A DNA stretch of 64,000 nt from Lachnospiraceae bacterium (lineage in GTDB: Bacteria > Bacillota > Clostridia > Lachnospirales > Lachnospiraceae). The stretch is taken from assembly GCA_024693135.1 (NCBI GenBank), contig JAILLN010000007.1, forward strand, positions 1-64,000, written 5' to 3'. The position numbers were made by a program, and so were the translations under genes. This document shows, piece after piece, positions 1-8,565 of the stretch (its first letter is position 1; each line of letters begins with the position of its first letter). The notes beneath the pieces were generated by a model. The model was not told where the DNA came from, did no database searches, and saw nothing but the letters and a program-made list of their open reading frames with translations.

Positions 1-255
1 GAGCTTCCCGCTGGCTTCGACTATGCAATCTCGGCTATGTGAGTGGGCGATAAAGCGTGTTGTCTCACATGGCAGCCGATCTTGCAAGTCTACGCAGGCG
101 GCAATCTCCGCGTGTTCGCGGTAAGAGGCTCCTTAGGAAACGCCAAGGCACGCAAGCGGCTCACCCTTCGCAAAATATATGGAAGCAAACGAAGACTGCT
201 TCAAACATATAATATCCCCTCACGTTCTATGCTTCGTTTATTCGTTGCGCAGGCT

Positions 256-381
256 GAGCCGGATATAATTTGCTGTGTGGAGGGGGAGCCGGGGAAAAGG
301 AACTCTGCAAGGCCCTAATGCCGGTATTTCTACGCGAGCCCGAGCCGGATATAATTAGCAGTGTGGAGGGGGGAGCCGGGG
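256..381. repeat. Pair of ~39-bp direct repeats containing a TATAAT-like core
   Basis: Two copies (256-294 and 342-381) of a unit that reads GAGCCGGATATAATT, then TGTGGAGGGGG, then AGCCGGGG. They differ by a few bases and start 86 bases apart. Each carries a TATAAT core, but neither has a convincing -35 box at the right distance, so promoter function is unproven. They sit in a region with no convincing gene. Confidence 0.6.
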
Positions 382-590
382 CTGAAAAGATTTTTGCGCG
401 ATATTGTGAGGCTTCGTCGTGCTTCTTAGGACCGCTTCGATGATAGGGGCAAAATGACATGGATGTCATTTTGAGCCGAACTGAGCATGGACGCGAATTG
501 AGGCGGCCCCGTCCCGGGAATATGCGTAGTAAAGCGGTCCTTAGATGCACAGAAGCCGAGCACCTGAGCGCAAAAACTTTTCAGTCCGGC
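375..590. repeat. Large imperfect inverted repeat (foldback element) with nested hairpin
   Basis: The left arm at 375-437 and the right arm at 532-590 are imperfect reverse complements over about 60 nt. Matched blocks include GCCGG, CTGAAAAG, TTTTGCGC, GGCTTC and AGGACCGCTT. The 94-nt middle holds a perfect hairpin with 11-nt arms (450-460 and 463-473, CAAAATGACAT). The whole could fold as one long RNA stem or be a MITE-like foldback. No protein gene is supported here. Confidence 0.6.
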
Positions 591-650
591 GACCCAAAGC
601 GCACCCATAAAACCGGTCAGCAAAATCCGGCGACCCAAGGCGCACCCATA
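586..650. repeat. Two 24-bp direct repeats, period 41
   Basis: The unit CCGGCGACCCAA followed by GCGCACCCATA occurs at 586-609 and 627-650 with one difference. It directly follows the foldback element and precedes the small gene at 761. Its role is unknown. Confidence 0.6.
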
Positions 651-760
651 GCAACCGGGGCGACGGGCATTGTGAAAAGAAATGCTTGCAAAAGAAGCCG
701 GTATGGTACAAAATATAGAACAGTAAAAGCAATCCAAATCGGAGAAGGAGCCGAAAAGCC

Positions 761-991
761 ATGCCAACAAGAACCTATGTAAAAACAAAACCGTCCGCCA
801 AGAGCGCCGCAAAGGCTGAACCGAAAACAGCCGGGGAGCCGGTGAAGGCTGAGGAAGCTGTCATCGAAGCTCCTGAAGAGCAGGTGATGAAACAGATCGT
901 CTATGAGCCCAGCTCACAGATCCTCACCCGGGATGTAAAGCCCAATGAATCCTTCGGTGTAGGGGATGATATGCCGATCTATTATCTTTAA
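761..991 (+). CDS. Small unknown protein with Lys/Ala-rich N terminus
   Basis: This encodes 76 residues and starts at an ATG preceded by GGAGAAGGAG about 15 bases upstream. Residues 1-40 are rich in Lys, Ala, Pro and Glu. The second half is more ordered and ends in the acidic-aromatic tail DDMPIYYL. There is no signal peptide or membrane segment. A strong terminator follows (1019-1050), so it looks like a single-gene transcript. I do not recognise the family. The coding call rests on the ribosome site, the terminator and the sensible composition. Confidence 0.6.
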   Translation: MPTRTYVKTKPSAKSAAKAEPKTAGEPVKAEEAVIEAPEEQVMKQIVYEPSSQILTRDVKPNESFGVGDDMPIYYL

Positions 992-1018
992 GCTGCCCGG
1001 TTTCAAACGAGGACCAAG

Positions 1019-1050
1019 GCCTGCTTCCGAAAGGGGGGCAGGCTTTTTTT
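1019..1050 (+). terminator. Rho-independent terminator after the small gene
   Basis: A GCCTGC...GCAGGC stem closes over a GAAA-type loop and is followed by seven T. It separates the small gene from the microcompartment operon promoter. Confidence 0.85.
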
Positions 1051-1150
1051 ATGCTGCAATAAATCAGGGAAAATACAACAAATTACCACATCCTAATAAT
1101 GCGAAGAAACAAAAACAAACAAAACAGTCATAAAAATATGTGGGATTGTG

Positions 1151-1179
1151 TTGACTTTGGGGAAAGAAGTGATTATAAT
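1151..1179 (+). promoter_or_regulatory. Sigma-A promoter of the microcompartment operon
   Basis: TTGACT (1151-1156), a 17-base spacer, then a perfect TATAAT (1174-1179). The expected transcript start is about 1186, some 65 bases before the aldolase gene. It is the only strong promoter seen before the 12-kb operon. Confidence 0.8.
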
Positions 1180-1184
1180 GAATC

Positions 1185-1214
1185 CATGCCGCAGAGCCTG
1201 ACCGCTGAGGCATG
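1185..1214. promoter_or_regulatory. Inverted repeat at the operon start site, candidate operator
   Basis: The arms CATGCCGCAGAG (1185-1196) and CGCTGAGGCATG (1203-1214) are complementary apart from two positions. The element covers the predicted transcript start just after the -10 box. A repressor bound here would block transcription, and the operon encodes a DeoR-type regulator (9120-9887) that could bind it. A 5'-UTR hairpin is the alternative. Confidence 0.5.
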
Positions 1215-1250
1215 CAGTCTAGGGTTACCAAATAAAGAAAGGAAGAAAAG

Positions 1251-2054
1251 ATGGCACCGAACGAATATGAAATCAAAAAACAGATCTGTGAGATCGGAAA
1301 AAGGATTTACAACCGCAACATGGTGGCCGCGAACGACGGAAATATTTCCGTGAAGCTTTCCGACCAGGAATTCCTTTGCACACCCACCGGAGTATCGAAG
1401 GGCTTCATGACGCCGGAGTTTATCTGCAAGGTAAATGCCAAAGGAGAGGTGATCCAGGCAAACAAGGGCTTCCGTCCCTCCTCTGAGATCAAGATGCATA
1501 TGAGGGTCTATGAGAAAAGGCCGGACGTCAACGCGGTAGTGCATGCGCATCCTACGTTTGCCACTGCCTTTGCCATAGCGGGGATCCCTCTGACGCAGCC
1601 CATCATGCCGGAGGCCGTGATCGCCCTTGGATGTGTTCCGATCGCACCATACGGGACCCCCTCCACTTCGGAGATACCGGATGCGGTGGAACCGTACCTG
1701 GAGCATTTTGACGCGGTGCTGCTGGAAAGCCATGGAGCCCTGACCTGGTCCATGGATCTGCTCTCCGCCTACCATAAGATGGAATCGGTGGAGTTTTATG
1801 CAGAGCTGCTTTATAAGGCACGCCAGCTGGGCGGACCGAAGGAATTCGACCAGAAGACAGTACAGAGGCTCTATGAGATCCGCCGCCAGATGGGGATCCC
1901 GGGCCGTCATCCGGCAGACCTCTGCCTAAACAAGGGTTCGGCAAACTGCCATAATTGCGGCACCTGTGATACAAATCAGGCTGCAGCGGGCACAGATAGC
2001 GATGAGCTGGTGGCAGAGATCACAAAGAGGGTGCTGGCATCCCTTGGAAAATAA
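1251..2054 (+). CDS. Class II aldolase (fuculose/rhamnulose-1-phosphate type), microcompartment-targeted
   Basis: The enzyme probably cleaves L-fuculose-1-phosphate and/or L-rhamnulose-1-phosphate to dihydroxyacetone phosphate and lactaldehyde, feeding the pathway encoded downstream. The 267 residues carry the class II aldolase signature: GNISVK near residue 30, catalytic Glu79, and zinc ligands His98, His100 (HAHP) and His161 (SHGA). The family core ends near residue 215. The rest is an extension with a CHNCGTC cysteine cluster (233-239) and a C-terminal amphipathic helix (251-265) like the encapsulation peptides of microcompartment enzymes. It is first in the operon. Sugar kinases that would supply the phosphate are not in this window. 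Which of the two sugars is used cannot be told. Confidence 0.85.
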   Translation: MAPNEYEIKKQICEIGKRIYNRNMVAANDGNISVKLSDQEFLCTPTGVSKGFMTPEFICKVNAKGEVIQANKGFRPSSEIKMHMRVYEKRPDVNAVVHAHPTFATAFAIAGIPLTQPIMPEAVIALGCVPIAPYGTPSTSEIPDAVEPYLEHFDAVLLESHGALTWSMDLLSAYHKMESVEFYAELLYKARQLGGPKEFDQKTVQRLYEIRRQMGIPGRHPADLCLNKGSANCHNCGTCDTNQAAAGTDSDELVAEITKRVLASLGK

Positions 2055-2169
2055 GGAGCTTGATCAAATTTCGGTATCAATTTGAGGAGGCGGAAATTGT
2101 TGACGGCCGTATTTTGGCCGGTTACGGGTTCCGCATCCGACCGGTGTAAGTTATAGAGGAGGAAGATCA

Positions 2170-3561
2170 GTGAACACAGATGAGAGACTGGTGCATGAGA
2201 TCGTGCAGAAGGTCATGGCGGATCTGAGGATTTCCGGGGATTCGGCAGGCATGCATGGTGTCTTTGCAGACATGAATGAGGCGGTGGAGGCCGCGGCTGT
2301 GTCACAAAAGCTGGTACATGCCATGACCCTGGACCAGAGGGAAAAGATCATTTCCGCGATCCGTCAGAAGACGAACGAGAATGCGGAGCTTATCGCCAAC
2401 ATGGGCGTACAGGAAACGGGCATGGGAAATGTGGGGGATAAGATCCTGAAGCATAGGCTCACGGCAGACAAGACCCCCGGCACAGAGGATATTACCACGG
2501 TGGCCTGGTCGGGAGACCGCGGCCTGACCCTGGTAGAGATGGGTCCTTTTGGGGTCATCGGGGCCATCACGCCCGCAACGAACCCTTCCGAAACCGTGAT
2601 CTGCAATTCCATCGGCATGATCGCTGGTGGAAATACGGTGGTATTTAACCCCCACCCCAATGCAAAGAAGACTACGGTATTTACCATCAATATGATCAAT
2701 GAGGCATCCCTCATGGCAGGCGGACCGGACAACATCGCCTGTACGGTGGAAAATCCCACCCTGGAGACGAGCAGCATCATGATGAAGCATCCCAAGATCC
2801 CGCTCCTTGTGGCTACAGGCGGCCCGGGGGTAGTGACGGCTGTGCTTTCTTCCGGGAAGAGGGCGATCGGAGCCGGAGCGGGCAATCCCCCGGCCCTGGT
2901 GGATGAGACCGCAGATGTGAGAAAGGCGGCCAGGGACATCATCAACGGCTGCACCTTTGACAATAACCTCCCCTGCATCGCAGAAAAAGAGGTGGTGGCT
3001 TTGGACAGCATCTGTGATGAGCTCATGGATCATTTCATCCGGGAAAACGGCTGCTATCTGGCAAGCAGGGAGGTACAGGACAGGCTTTGCGAGACCGTGA
3101 TCACCCCTAAGGGTGCGTTGAATAGGAAGTGCGTGGGAAGGGACGCTAGGACGCTGCTGTCCATGGTAGGCGTGGAAGCAGGGCCGGATATCCGCTGCAT
3201 CGTCTTCGAGGGACCGAAGGAGCATCCTTTGATCGCAACGGAGCTTATGATGCCCATCCTGGGCGTTGTGAGAGTGAAGGACTTTGATGAGGGCGTGGAG
3301 ACGGCAGTATGGCTGGAGCATGGCAACCGGCATTCCGCCCATATCCATTCCAAAAACGTAGACCGGATCACCCAGTATGCCAGGGCTTTGGATACTGCCA
3401 TTTTGGTGAAAAACGGTCCGAGCTATGCGGCCCTGGGCTTTGGAGGGGAGGGCTATCCGACCTTTACCATCGCATCCAGGACGGGGGAGGGGCTGACCAG
3501 CGCCTCTACCTTTACGAAACGCAGGCGCTGTGTCATGACCGACAGCCTGTGCATCAGATAG
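2170..3561 (+). CDS. pduP: CoA-acylating propionaldehyde dehydrogenase (PduP type)
   Basis: It oxidises propionaldehyde with NAD+ and CoA to propionyl-CoA in the compartment lumen. The 463 residues begin at GTG with a GAGGAGG ribosome site. Residues 4-19 form a short amphipathic helix typical of an encapsulation peptide, followed by a linker. The aldehyde dehydrogenase core shows a Rossmann region near 124-170, the GAGNPP segment (236-241) and the nucleophile Cys269 in NNLPC, as in PduP/EutE. A 115-base spacer with small inverted repeats separates it from the aldolase gene, and the alcohol dehydrogenase follows at once. NADH made here could be reused by that dehydrogenase. Confidence 0.9.
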   Translation: MNTDERLVHEIVQKVMADLRISGDSAGMHGVFADMNEAVEAAAVSQKLVHAMTLDQREKIISAIRQKTNENAELIANMGVQETGMGNVGDKILKHRLTADKTPGTEDITTVAWSGDRGLTLVEMGPFGVIGAITPATNPSETVICNSIGMIAGGNTVVFNPHPNAKKTTVFTINMINEASLMAGGPDNIACTVENPTLETSSIMMKHPKIPLLVATGGPGVVTAVLSSGKRAIGAGAGNPPALVDETADVRKAARDIINGCTFDNNLPCIAEKEVVALDSICDELMDHFIRENGCYLASREVQDRLCETVITPKGALNRKCVGRDARTLLSMVGVEAGPDIRCIVFEGPKEHPLIATELMMPILGVVRVKDFDEGVETAVWLEHGNRHSAHIHSKNVDRITQYARALDTAILVKNGPSYAALGFGGEGYPTFTIASRTGEGLTSASTFTKRRRCVMTDSLCIR

Positions 3562-3597
3562 GGGAAGGACGACAGAAGATCGGAGGTGAAAGGAAAT

Positions 3598-4818
3598 ATG
3601 GCTGTAAATGAGCAGGATGTGGAACGCATCGTAAAGCAGGTCTTAAGCCAGATGGGAGGAACGGCAAAGGCACCGTCCTTTGGCGGCCGGGCAGTCAGCG
3701 GGGAGATCCCGAAGACGGCCAAGGTTGCCATGCTGGTAGAGAAGGAACGTTTTGAGGTGAAGGAATTTCCCATCCCGGAGGTAGGAGATGACGATATTCT
3801 CGTAAGGGTTGAGGCCTGCGGGGTATGTGGAACCGATGCGCATGAATTCAAACGGGATCCCTTCGGGCTGATCCCGGTGGCACTGGGTCATGAGGGCACG
3901 GGGGAGATCGTAAAGATGGGCCGGAATGTGAAGAAGGATTCGGCCGGCAAGGACCTCCATGTGGGAGACAAGGTGGTGACCTGCATGATCTTCCGGGATG
4001 ATCCGGAGATCACCATGTTTGACTTGAATAAGCAGAATGTTGGGGAAGCGGATGTATACGGACTTCTCCCGGATGATGAGTACCACCTGAACGGATGGTT
4101 CTCCGATTATATCTTCATCCGTAAGGGCTCTACGGTCTTTAATGTAAGCGACCTGGACCTGGATTCCCGCACCCTGATCGAACCCAGCGCGGTCCTGGTC
4201 CATGCGGTGGAGAGGGCAAAGACCACCGGGATCCTGCGGTTCAACAGCAGGGTGGCGGTACAGGGCTGCGGCCCCATCGGCCTTTTGTGCATCGCGGTAT
4301 TGAGGACCATGGGCATTGAGCATATCACTGCGGTAGACGGAAATGAGCAGAGGCTTAACTTTGCAAAGAGGCTGGGTGCTTCAGAGACAGTCAATTTCAA
4401 TGACCACTCGGGGATCGAGGCATTGACAAAGGCGGTGTCGGATTCCTTCGGCGGGCATCTGGCTGACTTTGCCTTCCAGTGCACGGGCAATCCGAAGGCC
4501 CATGCCAATATCTATAAATTCATCCGGAACGGCGGGGGGCTGTGTGAGCTGGGATTCTTTGTGAACGGAGGGGATGCCACCATCAATCCGCATTTCGACC
4601 TGTGCTCGAAGGAGATCAACCTGGTGGGCTCCTGGGTCTATACCTTAAGGGATTACGGCACTACCTTTGATTTCCTGAAGAGGGCAAAGGCCATCGGATT
4701 GCCGGTAACGGAGCTCATTACCCATAAATATCCGCTGGAGCAGATCAACGAGGCATTGAAGACGAATTTGGCGATGACCGGCCTGAAGATCGCGGTGGTC
4801 ACGCCGGCAGGATCATAA
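3598..4818 (+). CDS. Zn-dependent alcohol dehydrogenase of the microcompartment (MDR family)
   Basis: It probably reduces lactaldehyde to 1,2-propanediol and/or propionaldehyde to propanol, regenerating NAD+. The ATG at 3598 fits GGAGG at 3582 and begins a 406-residue protein. An in-frame GTG at 3586 would place the ribosome site inside the gene. Residues 4-19 (QDVERIVKQVL) look like an encapsulation helix. The catalytic-zinc region reads GVCGTDAHE then GHEGTGEIV, and the nucleotide-binding motif is GCGPIGL. The four-cysteine structural zinc lobe usual in this family is absent: the matching stretch (about residues 125-160) has one Cys. The preferred substrate is inferred from the operon. Confidence 0.82.
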   Translation: MAVNEQDVERIVKQVLSQMGGTAKAPSFGGRAVSGEIPKTAKVAMLVEKERFEVKEFPIPEVGDDDILVRVEACGVCGTDAHEFKRDPFGLIPVALGHEGTGEIVKMGRNVKKDSAGKDLHVGDKVVTCMIFRDDPEITMFDLNKQNVGEADVYGLLPDDEYHLNGWFSDYIFIRKGSTVFNVSDLDLDSRTLIEPSAVLVHAVERAKTTGILRFNSRVAVQGCGPIGLLCIAVLRTMGIEHITAVDGNEQRLNFAKRLGASETVNFNDHSGIEALTKAVSDSFGGHLADFAFQCTGNPKAHANIYKFIRNGGGLCELGFFVNGGDATINPHFDLCSKEINLVGSWVYTLRDYGTTFDFLKRAKAIGLPVTELITHKYPLEQINEALKTNLAMTGLKIAVVTPAGS

Positions 4819-4830
4819 GAGGAGCCCGGG

Positions 4831-5169
4831 ATGCAGAATGAAGCAGCCAATCACACAGGGGAGGCCGTAGGGCTTTTGGAGGTATTCGGCCTGGTATGCG
4901 CATTTCTGGCGGCGGATGCAGGCTGCAAGGCCGGCAATGTGACGCTGGAGATCTTTGATAAGAATAAGCCGGCGAATGCGGATTCCCTGCCTGTGCCCCT
5001 GCTGGTGACCGTGAAATTCCGGGGCAGGGTATCGGATGTGAGGGAAGCCATGCGGGCGGCTGAAGAGGTGGCAAAGGCCAATACCGGCATCGTATGCTCC
5101 CATATCATACCGAATCCCACGGAGGATACGGAGAAGATGCTGAAGATCAGCGCGTTGGATAAGGATTAG
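4831..5169 (+). CDS. BMC-H shell protein with loop insertion
   Basis: A single-domain hexameric shell protein of 112 residues. It opens with EAVGLLEVFGL, the family's first strand and helix, after a polar N-terminal stretch of about 11 residues. A longer middle loop (FDKNKPANADS) distinguishes it from the two short copies downstream and may line a different pore. It starts 12 bases after the dehydrogenase stop. It could be a minor shell component. Its pore properties cannot be read reliably. Confidence 0.85.
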   Translation: MQNEAANHTGEAVGLLEVFGLVCAFLAADAGCKAGNVTLEIFDKNKPANADSLPVPLLVTVKFRGRVSDVREAMRAAEEVAKANTGIVCSHIIPNPTEDTEKMLKISALDKD

Positions 5170-5213
5170 ACAGGAAATAAGCAAAGGCTATTAAAAATAA
5201 GGAGGACAAACAA

Positions 5214-5501
5214 ATGGCACAGTCTTTAGAAGCATTGGGAATGGTGGAGACCAGAGGCCTCACGGCTGCCATTGAGGCGGCAGATGCCATGACAAAGGCG
5301 GCGGAGGTTACCCTGATCGGTACGGAAAAGATCGGATCCGGGCTCGTAACCGTCATGGTGAGGGGCGATGTAGGAGCCGTGAAGGCTTCCGTAGAGGCCG
5401 GAACCCAGGCCGCCAGCAGGCTGGGAGAGCTGGTTGCGACCCATGTGATCCCCAGGCCCCACAATGATGTGGAGATGATCCTGCCGAAGTTCAAGGGATA
5501 A
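5214..5501 (+). CDS. BMC-H shell protein (PduA/PduJ type), copy 1
   Basis: A 95-residue hexameric shell protein of canonical length with the [12 protein letters not shown] opening, the pore segment [10 protein letters not shown] and the C-terminal [11 protein letters not shown] helix region. It has a strong AAGGAGG site. Its sequence is almost the same as the gene at 5909, so the two are recent duplicates and probably form the bulk of the facets. Confidence 0.92.
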   Translation: MAQSLEALGMVETRGLTAAIEAADAMTKAAEVTLIGTEKIGSGLVTVMVRGDVGAVKASVEAGTQAASRLGELVATHVIPRPHNDVEMILPKFKG

Positions 5502-5508
5502 GGAAGGC

Positions 5509-5877
5509 ATGAATTCATACGGATTTATAGAAATTACAGGAGTGGTGGCGGCGATCGATGCCCTGGATATCATGTGCAAGGCGGCGGATGTGTCGCTGGC
5601 TACATGGGAGAGGAAGCTGGGGGGCCGGCTCGTCACCCTTGTGATCGAGGGGGAAGTGGAAGCGGTGAAGCAGGCCATCGAAGCGGCCTCGTCAAAGGCC
5701 ATCAAAAAGCCTGCGGCATCGGGGATCCTGGCAAGCCCCCACGAAGAGATCCGTAAGATCGTGGCCATCTCAGCCAGCCGTTTTAAGGGCACAGAGAAGT
5801 CACAGACTCCCGCAGAGCATAAGATGCTGGGCCAGGATCCGCCGGATTTCAACATTAAGGAACAGATGAAACAATAG
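5509..5877 (+). CDS. BMC-H shell protein with C-terminal extension (PduK-like layout)
   Basis: The BMC domain (about residues 3-88: [17 protein letters not shown], then [10 protein letters not shown]) is followed by a polar tail of about 34 residues rich in Lys, Gln and Pro. Such tails occur in PduK/EutK-like shell proteins and may contact the cargo or the cytoplasm. No Fe-S cysteine motif is seen in the tail. It begins 8 bases after the preceding stop. Confidence 0.85.
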   Translation: MNSYGFIEITGVVAAIDALDIMCKAADVSLATWERKLGGRLVTLVIEGEVEAVKQAIEAASSKAIKKPAASGILASPHEEIRKIVAISASRFKGTEKSQTPAEHKMLGQDPPDFNIKEQMKQ

Positions 5878-5908
5878 TTTAATCATTCAAAAAATGGAGG
5901 AAACAAAA

Positions 5909-6193
5909 ATGTCACAGTCACTGGAAGCATTGGGATTGGTAGAAACCAGAGGTTTGGTAGCAGCCATCGAGGCGGCTGACCAGATGTGCAAGGCGGCAAA
6001 TGTTACGCTGATCGGGACCGAGAAGATCGGATCCGGACTCGTGACCGTCATGGTACGGGGAGATGTAGGCGCCGTAAAGTCTTCCGTGGAAGCAGGAAGC
6101 AGCGCGGCAGGAAGGCTGGGAGAGCTGATCGCGACCCACGTGATCCCGAGGCCGCACAATGACGTCGAGATGATCCTTCCGAAGATTAAGTAA
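5909..6193 (+). CDS. BMC-H shell protein (PduA/PduJ type), copy 2
   Basis: A 94-residue near-duplicate of the protein at 5214. The ATG at 5909 is preferred because the in-frame ATG at 5894 lies inside the ribosome site AATGGAGG. Differences are conservative and scattered (for example Met/Leu, Thr/Ser, Ala/Cys). The shared pore segment IGSGLVTV suggests the same or a similar pore. Confidence 0.92.
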   Translation: MSQSLEALGLVETRGLVAAIEAADQMCKAANVTLIGTEKIGSGLVTVMVRGDVGAVKSSVEAGSSAAGRLGELIATHVIPRPHNDVEMILPKIK

Positions 6194-6221
6194 TCAGGGC
6201 AGATAAAAGGGAGGTATTTCA

Positions 6222-6863
6222 TTGGATACGGGCCAGATAGAACAGATCACAAGGGCAGTGATGAAGGCCCTTGCAGAAAAAGATGGCGCCGTCTCAAGGA
6301 TGAAGGTGCCTGTCGGGGTTTCCGCCAGGCACATACACCTGACGAAAGAGCATGTGGAGGTGCTTTTCGGCCCGGGCTATGAGCTGACAAAAAAGAAGGA
6401 CCTGATGGGAGGCCAGTTTGCCGCAGCCGAGCAATGCACCATCGTAGGCCTGAAGCTTCGGGCCATCGAGAATGTCAGGATCCTGGGGCCGGTGCGGAAG
6501 GCTTCCCAGGTAGAGATCTCTGCCACGGATGCCAGGACGCTGGGAGTGAACGCCCCGTTGAGGGAATCGGGAGACATTAAGGGCTCAGCTCCCATAAGCC
6601 TTGTGGGACCGAAGGGGGTATTGTACCTTAACGAGGGATGCATCGTGGCGGCCAGGCATATCCACATGAACCCGAAGGAGGCTCAGGCCGCAGGGCTTAA
6701 GGACGGCGATTATGTATCCGTCAGGATGGGAAATGAGAGGGGAGCAGTCCTCGATCATGTAAAGATCCGCGTAGACGCTTCGTTTTCGCTGGAAATGCAC
6801 ATCGACACGGACGAAGCGAACGCATGTCAGATCAGCCAGGGAGATATCGCGGAGATATTATGA
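6222..6863 (+). CDS. pduL: Phosphate propanoyltransferase PduL
   Basis: It converts propionyl-CoA and phosphate to propionyl-phosphate and free CoA, recycling CoA inside the compartment. The 213-residue protein starts at TTG after GGGAGGT. Residues 3-19 (QIEQITRAVMKALAE) look like an encapsulation peptide. The two PduL domains each have their zinc-binding motif: SARHIHL near residue 36 and AARHIHM near residue 146. It overlaps the next gene by 4 bases. A propionate kinase is not in the operon and must act from elsewhere. Confidence 0.92.
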   Translation: MDTGQIEQITRAVMKALAEKDGAVSRMKVPVGVSARHIHLTKEHVEVLFGPGYELTKKKDLMGGQFAAAEQCTIVGLKLRAIENVRILGPVRKASQVEISATDARTLGVNAPLRESGDIKGSAPISLVGPKGVLYLNEGCIVAARHIHMNPKEAQAAGLKDGDYVSVRMGNERGAVLDHVKIRVDASFSLEMHIDTDEANACQISQGDIAEIL

Positions 6864-7123
6864 TAATCGGAAAAGTAACAGGAAGCATTTTCTCTACCAG
6901 GAAGAGCGAAAAGCTGGTGGGGAACAAATTTATGATCGTCCATCCGGAGGAATCCATGTCCTCCGGGAGAGGCGATCTGGTGGCGATCGATATCATCGGC
7001 GCGGGGATCGGGGAGAAGGTTCTCGTGGCCCTGGGATCTGCTGCCAGGATCGGCTGTGATATGCCGGAGGCTCCCGTGGATGCGGCGATCGTAGGGATTA
7101 TAGACGAAGGACAGGAAGTGTAG
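6860..7123 (+). CDS. EutN/CcmL-type pentameric shell vertex protein
   Basis: An 87-residue protein of the family that caps the vertices of the shell. The ATG at 6860 overlaps the pduL stop (ATGA), with GGAGAT just upstream. An upstream in-frame ATG would run inside pduL. The sequence MIIGKVTGSIFST, GDLVAIDIIGAG and DAAIVGIID match the family in order and length. Confidence 0.9.
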   Translation: MIIGKVTGSIFSTRKSEKLVGNKFMIVHPEESMSSGRGDLVAIDIIGAGIGEKVLVALGSAARIGCDMPEAPVDAAIVGIIDEGQEV

Positions 7124-7126
7124 CCC

Positions 7127-8449
7127 ATGGATTTGGAACAGCTGAAGCAGACTGCAAGGCAGATGGGCATCGTGGGAGCCGGCGGGGCCGGCTTTCCTGC
7201 TTATGCCAAGATGACAGATAAAGCAGATACCGTGATCCTAAACTGCGTGGAATGCGAACCGCTGCTGAAGCTTCACCGGCAGCTTCTGGCGGAGCATGCC
7301 GGAGAGATCGTTTCCATGCTGGAAGAGGTGCGGCTGGGGGTAGGTGCCGGAGAGGCAGTGATCGGGATCAAGAGCGAGTATACCGAAACGATCCGGGCAC
7401 TGGAAGGGGTGCTTTCGGATCATCCCCATATCCGGATGGAGAAGGTGAAGCCGGCCTATCCCATGGGAGACGAGGTGATCCTGATCTATGAGGCGACGGG
7501 ACGTGTGATCCGTCCGGGCGGTCTTCCGGCGGAAGAAAACGTGATCGTATATAATGTGGAGACCATGTACAACCTTTACCGGGCAGTGCATGAATCCAGC
7601 CCCGTGACGGACAAGGTGGTTTCCATTGTTGGGGAGATCGATCATCCGGCGACCTTAAGGCTTCCCCTGGGCACCCCGGTCAGGGATGCCATAGCCATGG
7701 CGGGGAAGATCACGGCGAAGCGCCCTGCACTTCTGATGGGAGGCCCCATGATGGGGAACCTGGGAAGGGAGGATACGGTGATCACCAAGACCACCAATGC
7801 CGTGATCATCCTGGAGGAATCCCATCCCCTCATCATGAAGATGCAGAAAAATCTGGAGGTGGAGCGGAGGAGGGCGTCTTCGGCCTGCTGCCAGTGCAGG
7901 ACTTGTACGGATCTTTGCTCCAGGCATGCCCTCGGCCATCCCATCGAACCGCACCGCATCATGCGTGCCGTGGCGAACCAGGATATCAGCGACCTTTCCG
8001 TATTCCTGAATTCAGCCTTTTGCAGCGGCTGCGGGATCTGCGAAAAATATGCCTGTCCTCAGGGGCTTTCGCCTAAGACCATCATACAGCAGTTTAAGGC
8101 AGAGCTTCGAAAGGCCGGGATCCGCGCCGGAAGCCCTGAAGCCGCTCCCATCGAGGAGGGGCGGGAATACAAGAAGGTGCCGGTACACCGCCTGGCGGCG
8201 AGGCTGGGTCTGGCAGGATATGATATGCCGGCTCCTTTAGATGATGCGGTGAAGGAAATTGCCATGGTGAGGATCCCCTTAGCTCAGCATATCGGGGCTC
8301 CGGCCAGGGCAGTTGTCGAAGCAGGGGATCCGGTCAGGCGGGGGCAGATGATCGGGGAGCCTCAAGAGGGGCTTTCCGTAGGAATCCATGCTTCCATAGA
8401 CGGTACCGTCATCAAGGCCACAGAAAAAGAGATCACGATCAGGTCTTGA
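7127..8449 (+). CDS. pduS: PduS-like RnfC-family Fe-S flavoprotein
   Basis: Homologous to the membrane redox protein RnfC and to PduS, which passes electrons at the shell. The 440-residue protein begins with the glycine-rich GIVGAGGAGFPAY, consistent with an FMN/NADH-binding region. An SLBB-like segment (RLPLGTPVRDAI) follows near residue 185. Two 4Fe-4S motifs come next: CxxCTDLC near 255 and CSGCGICxxxxCP near 300. A barrel-sandwich C terminus ends the protein. It begins 4 bases after the vertex gene and precedes the cysteine-bearing trimer. No obvious encapsulation peptide is seen. Confidence 0.88.
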   Translation: MDLEQLKQTARQMGIVGAGGAGFPAYAKMTDKADTVILNCVECEPLLKLHRQLLAEHAGEIVSMLEEVRLGVGAGEAVIGIKSEYTETIRALEGVLSDHPHIRMEKVKPAYPMGDEVILIYEATGRVIRPGGLPAEENVIVYNVETMYNLYRAVHESSPVTDKVVSIVGEIDHPATLRLPLGTPVRDAIAMAGKITAKRPALLMGGPMMGNLGREDTVITKTTNAVIILEESHPLIMKMQKNLEVERRRASSACCQCRTCTDLCSRHALGHPIEPHRIMRAVANQDISDLSVFLNSAFCSGCGICEKYACPQGLSPKTIIQQFKAELRKAGIRAGSPEAAPIEEGREYKKVPVHRLAARLGLAGYDMPAPLDDAVKEIAMVRIPLAQHIGAPARAVVEAGDPVRRGQMIGEPQEGLSVGIHASIDGTVIKATEKEITIRS

Positions 8450-8565
8450 GCCGGTCAGACTTAATGGTTGCAGGCAGGCGTTCCAGTTTAACGGCTATAC
8501 CGCGGAAGCGCTTTTCGACCGGCAGCAGATTTTGATCGCGAGTAGAAGAAAGGGAAGAAAACCAC

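Larger units (their letters stand above)
1..760. other. Gene-poor, repeat-rich stretch
   Basis: The open frames here are short, overlap on both strands, lack ribosome binding sites and resemble no family I recognise. What can be seen is the direct repeat pair, the foldback element and the 24-bp repeats listed separately. A weak promoter for the next gene may lie near 704-712 (TGG then TACAAA, an extended -10). Confidence 0.5.

Noticed and set aside
43..782. Several overlapping frames on both strands at the left edge
   Set aside because: They cover repeats and the foldback element, have no ribosome sites and read as random sequence.
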